From an uncultured Bacteroides sp. (GTDB lineage Bacteria > Bacteroidota > Bacteroidia > Bacteroidales > Bacteroidaceae): 46,536 nucleotides of DNA. A model generated the notes under the pieces. It was not told where the DNA came from. It was given only the letters and a program-made list of their open reading frames with translations, and did no database searches. Positions 44,115-46,536 of the stretch are shown here, one piece after another; the stretch's first letter is position 1; the number at the start of each line of letters is the position of its first letter. The stretch covers positions 1-46,536 of the forward strand of contig NZ_CABUHK010000045.1 of the NCBI RefSeq assembly GCF_902491285.1, in the 5' to 3' direction. The position numbers were made by a program, and so were the translations under genes.

Positions 44115-45227
44115 TTATGAATAAAGGGGCACTGCTATAAGCCGTTTCATGGTTTGCAATTTCTTTTCCGTTTCCAGCCATTCGTCATCCAGTTCCGAAG
44201 AAGCCAGTAATCCGCCGCCGGCATAAAGGGTCAGTTGCTCGTCCTCGATATGCATGCAGCGCAGGTTCACATATAAATCCGTTCTTCCGTCAGGGTCGAG
44301 CCAACCGATAAAACCGGAATAGTAACGGCGGTCGTAACCTTCGTTTTCCAATATGAATTGATAGGCTTCTTCCTTGGGCAGTCCGCACACAGCAGGTGTC
44401 GGGTGCAGAACTTTCAGAAGATTCCCCAAATCCCTGTTATCTTTCAAAGAGAAACGGAAATCCGTTTTCAGATGCGACAATGCCCCGGCATAGGCAGGAT
44501 AAGGGCCGTTCTCCGTAGACTGAATACCTAATGAAAGAAGTTGCCGGCGGATATAAGAGGCTACATAATCCTGTTCTTTCCGGTTCTTCTCGTCCCATAC
44601 CTGCGGTAACTTGCCGTCTTGCAAAGGTTGCGTTCCCGCCAGTGCGACAGTGTTCCATCCGTCTTTCTCGCCCGATAAGATAATTTCGGGCGTGCTACCC
44701 AGCCAGATACCCGTCTGAGGGGTATAGCATAAGTATATATAAGAATGAATATAACGTTTGCAAGCCGCACGGAATACTGATGAAGGAGAGAAGTCCGGCA
44801 TCTGACCGATAACGAGTTCACGGGAAAGCACTAATTTATCAAAAGTCTCGTCGCGTAAGGCATTTATAAATGTGTGAAAACATGCGGCATACTTTTCCGT
44901 GCAAGTATTCAGAAAAGTTTCCTGCCCTTGCATCTGCCCGGCTTTCTCCTGTTCTTCGTCCGTATCCGCGTCCACCGGTAAAGGCTGGCCCGATTGCTCT
45001 GGCTGTATCAGCACAACCGGACATGTCTCACTCACCCGGAACGGAGCGATGACAAATCCTCTCTGCCCGTTCAGGTCTTTAAGGTCATAGATCAAACGGA
45101 CAGCCCCCCCGGCCTGTGTCAACAGACGAGGGGTTTTCTCCCCGGGAATACGGTAAACGGCAAACGGTTGCTTTTGCCGGATAAATGAATCAATAGCTGT
45201 CAGATTACTTATTTCTTCGTCAATCAT
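44115..45227 (-). CDS. menF: Isochorismate synthase MenF
   Basis: A 370-residue chorismate-utilising enzyme making isochorismate, the entry step to menaquinone. C-terminal domain motifs are [36 protein letters not shown], the menaquinone/siderophore-type [40 protein letters not shown] and [24 protein letters not shown] start at the ATG 45227, which overlaps the stop of the HAD/hotdog gene as ATGA and has AAAAAAG before it. The open frame extends 26 codons further into that gene but with no supporting signal. Confidence 0.94.
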   Translation of the reverse strand: MIDEEISNLTAIDSFIRQKQPFAVYRIPGEKTPRLLTQAGGAVRLIYDLKDLNGQRGFVIAPFRVSETCPVVLIQPEQSGQPLPVDADTDEEQEKAGQMQGQETFLNTCTEKYAACFHTFINALRDETFDKLVLSRELVIGQMPDFSPSSVFRAACKRYIHSYIYLCYTPQTGIWLGSTPEIILSGEKDGWNTVALAGTQPLQDGKLPQVWDEKNRKEQDYVASYIRRQLLSLGIQSTENGPYPAYAGALSHLKTDFRFSLKDNRDLGNLLKVLHPTPAVCGLPKEEAYQFILENEGYDRRYYSGFIGWLDPDGRTDLYVNLRCMHIEDEQLTLYAGGGLLASSELDDEWLETEKKLQTMKRLIAVPLYS

Positions 45228-46456
45228 CTTTTTTTCATAACACTGTTGACTACCCGTATGGAAGACACCAGCTTGTTGGTTGAAGTAAAGACGTCTACAT
45301 TCCACACATGGGACGAACGTCCTTTATGTACAATAGTCGCTACCGCCCGCACGGTATCTCCTTCGTGAGCAGAAGAGATATGATTTCCGCTGACCTGCAT
45401 TCCTACAACGATTTCGTCCGGCTGGCAAAGAATCATCGAGCCCAGTCCGGCAACGGTTTCACCCAATGCAAGGGTAGCCCCGCCGTGCAGAATCCCGAAA
45501 GGCTGGCGCGTACGATGGTCTACGGGCATTGTCGCCTCTACGCGGTCTTCATCAGCGTAGGTATATTGGATTCCCAAATTTCCCATTAATGCATGGCGCG
45601 CCTGTGCATTCAACTGGTCAAGCGGGATTTCCGCTGCGCGTACTTCGGCAATAATCGCCTTTTCGACTGCAAGGGCTACGCCGTCTTCCTCATTCGAAGC
45701 TGTCACATAGTCGGCACAAGCTTTCACAGAATCCAGCGAATGCCCCATGGCCACACCCAGTCCCGCCAGTTGAATCATGGTTACGTCACACACGCCGTCA
45801 CCAATGGCAATCACTTCCTCGCGCGTCACACCCAACACTTCCAATAGGGCCCCTAAGGTATTCGCCTTATCAATGGCGCAGGGAACCACTTCGAGGAAAT
45901 ACGGTTCGGAACGGAATACATCCAATGCTCCGTTCAATCGTCTCTTCCAATGTTCTTCCAGACCGACAAGCGCTTTTTCATCATCGCTGACAAGCATACA
46001 TTTGCAAGGAGCGAAATCAATGGCTACGGAGAACTCTTCTTCCCGAATCACTTTCAGGTTATTCAGCCGGGCTTCACTCTGAATATGTTCATTTTCGGGA
46101 GAATTAGTGATAATCGTATCATCATGATACGTGAATAACGCAAAGCCATTCTTACGGGCTTTCTTTTCCAGATAAGGCAGCATTTCGGGATTGATACGCC
46201 GTTCGAACAAGATTTCTCCGTTCTGTGCATTAATTATCTGACAACCGTTATAAGAAAGGATAAACCCACCATAGTTTCCAAGTTCAAGAGACTTGGCCAG
46301 CGGCAACAAACCATAAGTCGGTCTGCCGGAAGCCAGCACGATACGTACTCCCATCTGCTGAATTTTCAGCAAGGCGGCCAGTGTACGTTTACTAATTTCT
46401 TTCGCATCATTAAGCAATGTTCCGTCTACATCCAGGACCAATAATTTATACTTCAT
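45224..46456 (-). CDS. Cof-type HAD phosphatase fused to a MenI-like hotdog thioesterase
   Basis: A 410-residue two-domain protein. Residues 1-270 are a Cof-type HAD-IIB phosphatase: DVDGTLL (D9, D11), LASGRPTYGLLP, SYNGCQI, the lysine region DKANTLGALLEVLG and GDGVCDVTMIQLAGLGVAMGHS. Residues about 275-410 are a hotdog thioesterase with the MenI/YdiI-type catalytic segment ILHGGATLALGETVAGLGS (HGGA 324-327, E333), then SGNHISSAHEGDTVRAVA and GRSSHVWNVDVF. MenI hydrolyses 1,4-dihydroxy-2-naphthoyl-CoA, the product of MenB, and this gene heads the men operon with an ATGA overlap to menF. The thioesterase assignment is a strong inference; the HAD substrate is unknown. Confidence 0.88.
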   Translation of the reverse strand: MKYKLLVLDVDGTLLNDAKEISKRTLAALLKIQQMGVRIVLASGRPTYGLLPLAKSLELGNYGGFILSYNGCQIINAQNGEILFERRINPEMLPYLEKKARKNGFALFTYHDDTIITNSPENEHIQSEARLNNLKVIREEEFSVAIDFAPCKCMLVSDDEKALVGLEEHWKRRLNGALDVFRSEPYFLEVVPCAIDKANTLGALLEVLGVTREEVIAIGDGVCDVTMIQLAGLGVAMGHSLDSVKACADYVTASNEEDGVALAVEKAIIAEVRAAEIPLDQLNAQARHALMGNLGIQYTYADEDRVEATMPVDHRTRQPFGILHGGATLALGETVAGLGSMILCQPDEIVVGMQVSGNHISSAHEGDTVRAVATIVHKGRSSHVWNVDVFTSTNKLVSSIRVVNSVMKKR

Positions 46457-46481
46457 GGCTACACGATTTTGATTTAGATTA

Positions 46482-46489
46482 CAAAATTA
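46482..46489 (-). promoter_or_regulatory. -7 box of the men operon
   Basis: Minus-strand TAATTTTG matches TAnnTTTG and lies about 25 bases before the HAD/hotdog ATG. No clear -33 box is seen. At the window edge the minus strand begins GCCTCGGTTTTTA, perhaps the end of a terminator of an upstream gene. Confidence 0.45.
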
Positions 46490-46536
46490 TATAGAAAAAT
46501 CGAGTTTTTCTACACCGGCACAATAAAAACCGAGGC

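Overview
This window looks like a Bacteroides chromosome, from the thetaiotaomicron/ovatus/xylanisolvens neighbourhood. Three things suggest this: promoters of the TTTG-N19-21-TAnnTTTG type, weak AT-rich ribosome binding sites, and SusC/SusD pairs with FecI/FecR regulators. No rRNA, tRNA, CRISPR array or transposase was seen.

Left flank (1-6.7 kb). A cut-off ECF sigma factor sits at the left edge, followed by an unidentified gene split by an in-frame stop. Next is an ECF sigma factor with a dual membrane-spanning (Dma-type) anti-sigma protein, divergent from a NigD-like lipoprotein. An EamA-family exporter follows, converging on oxyR across a short tandem-repeat tract. oxyR is divergent from dps, with a good OxyR-like operator and clear promoters between them.

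Two head-to-tail glycan-utilisation loci (6.7-34.5 kb), both read mainly on the minus strand. Locus 1, in transcription order, is sigma, FecR, SusC, SusD, GH18, a DUF1735/LamG lipoprotein, an Ig-like lipoprotein and a serine-type sulfatase. Locus 2 is an FGE-like/sialidase-like fusion, FecR, SusC, SusD, GH18, two DUF1735/LamG lipoproteins, a DUF1573 protein and a GH3 glycosidase; its sigma gene is divergent, on the plus strand. Both SusC proteins carry an N-terminal STN signalling domain, as expected of transporters that report cargo to FecR and FecI-type sigma factors. Both GH18 proteins keep the D-x-x-D-x-D-x-E motif. The inferred job is to capture and cleave host-type glycans (N-glycans or mucin-like, possibly sulfated), with import through SusCD. 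Between fecR and susC in each locus the plus strand has a strong intrinsic terminator preceded by a -7-like box at the susC start codon. This suggests a ~120-nt antisense RNA per locus, like known Bacteroides PUL antisense RNAs.

Junction (34.5-35.3 kb). There is no convincing intact gene here. It holds a regular ~22-bp array of GAAACT/AGTTTC palindromes with 8-nt spacers, further inverted repeats, and the C-terminal remnant of an AAA-ATPase-like/PD-(D/E)XK protein.

Right flank (35.3-46.5 kb). This is a menaquinone operon on the minus strand: a HAD/hotdog (MenI-like) fusion, menF, menD, menB, menC, a large SNF2-family helicase and menE. The HAD-fusion stop and menF start overlap as ATGA, and the other gaps are short. 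Together they would convert chorismate to 1,4-dihydroxy-2-naphthoate; menA, menG and menH are not in the window.

The loci appear to be accessory DNA between conserved flanks (oxyR-dps and men). All functions are read from sequence; nothing was searched or computed externally.
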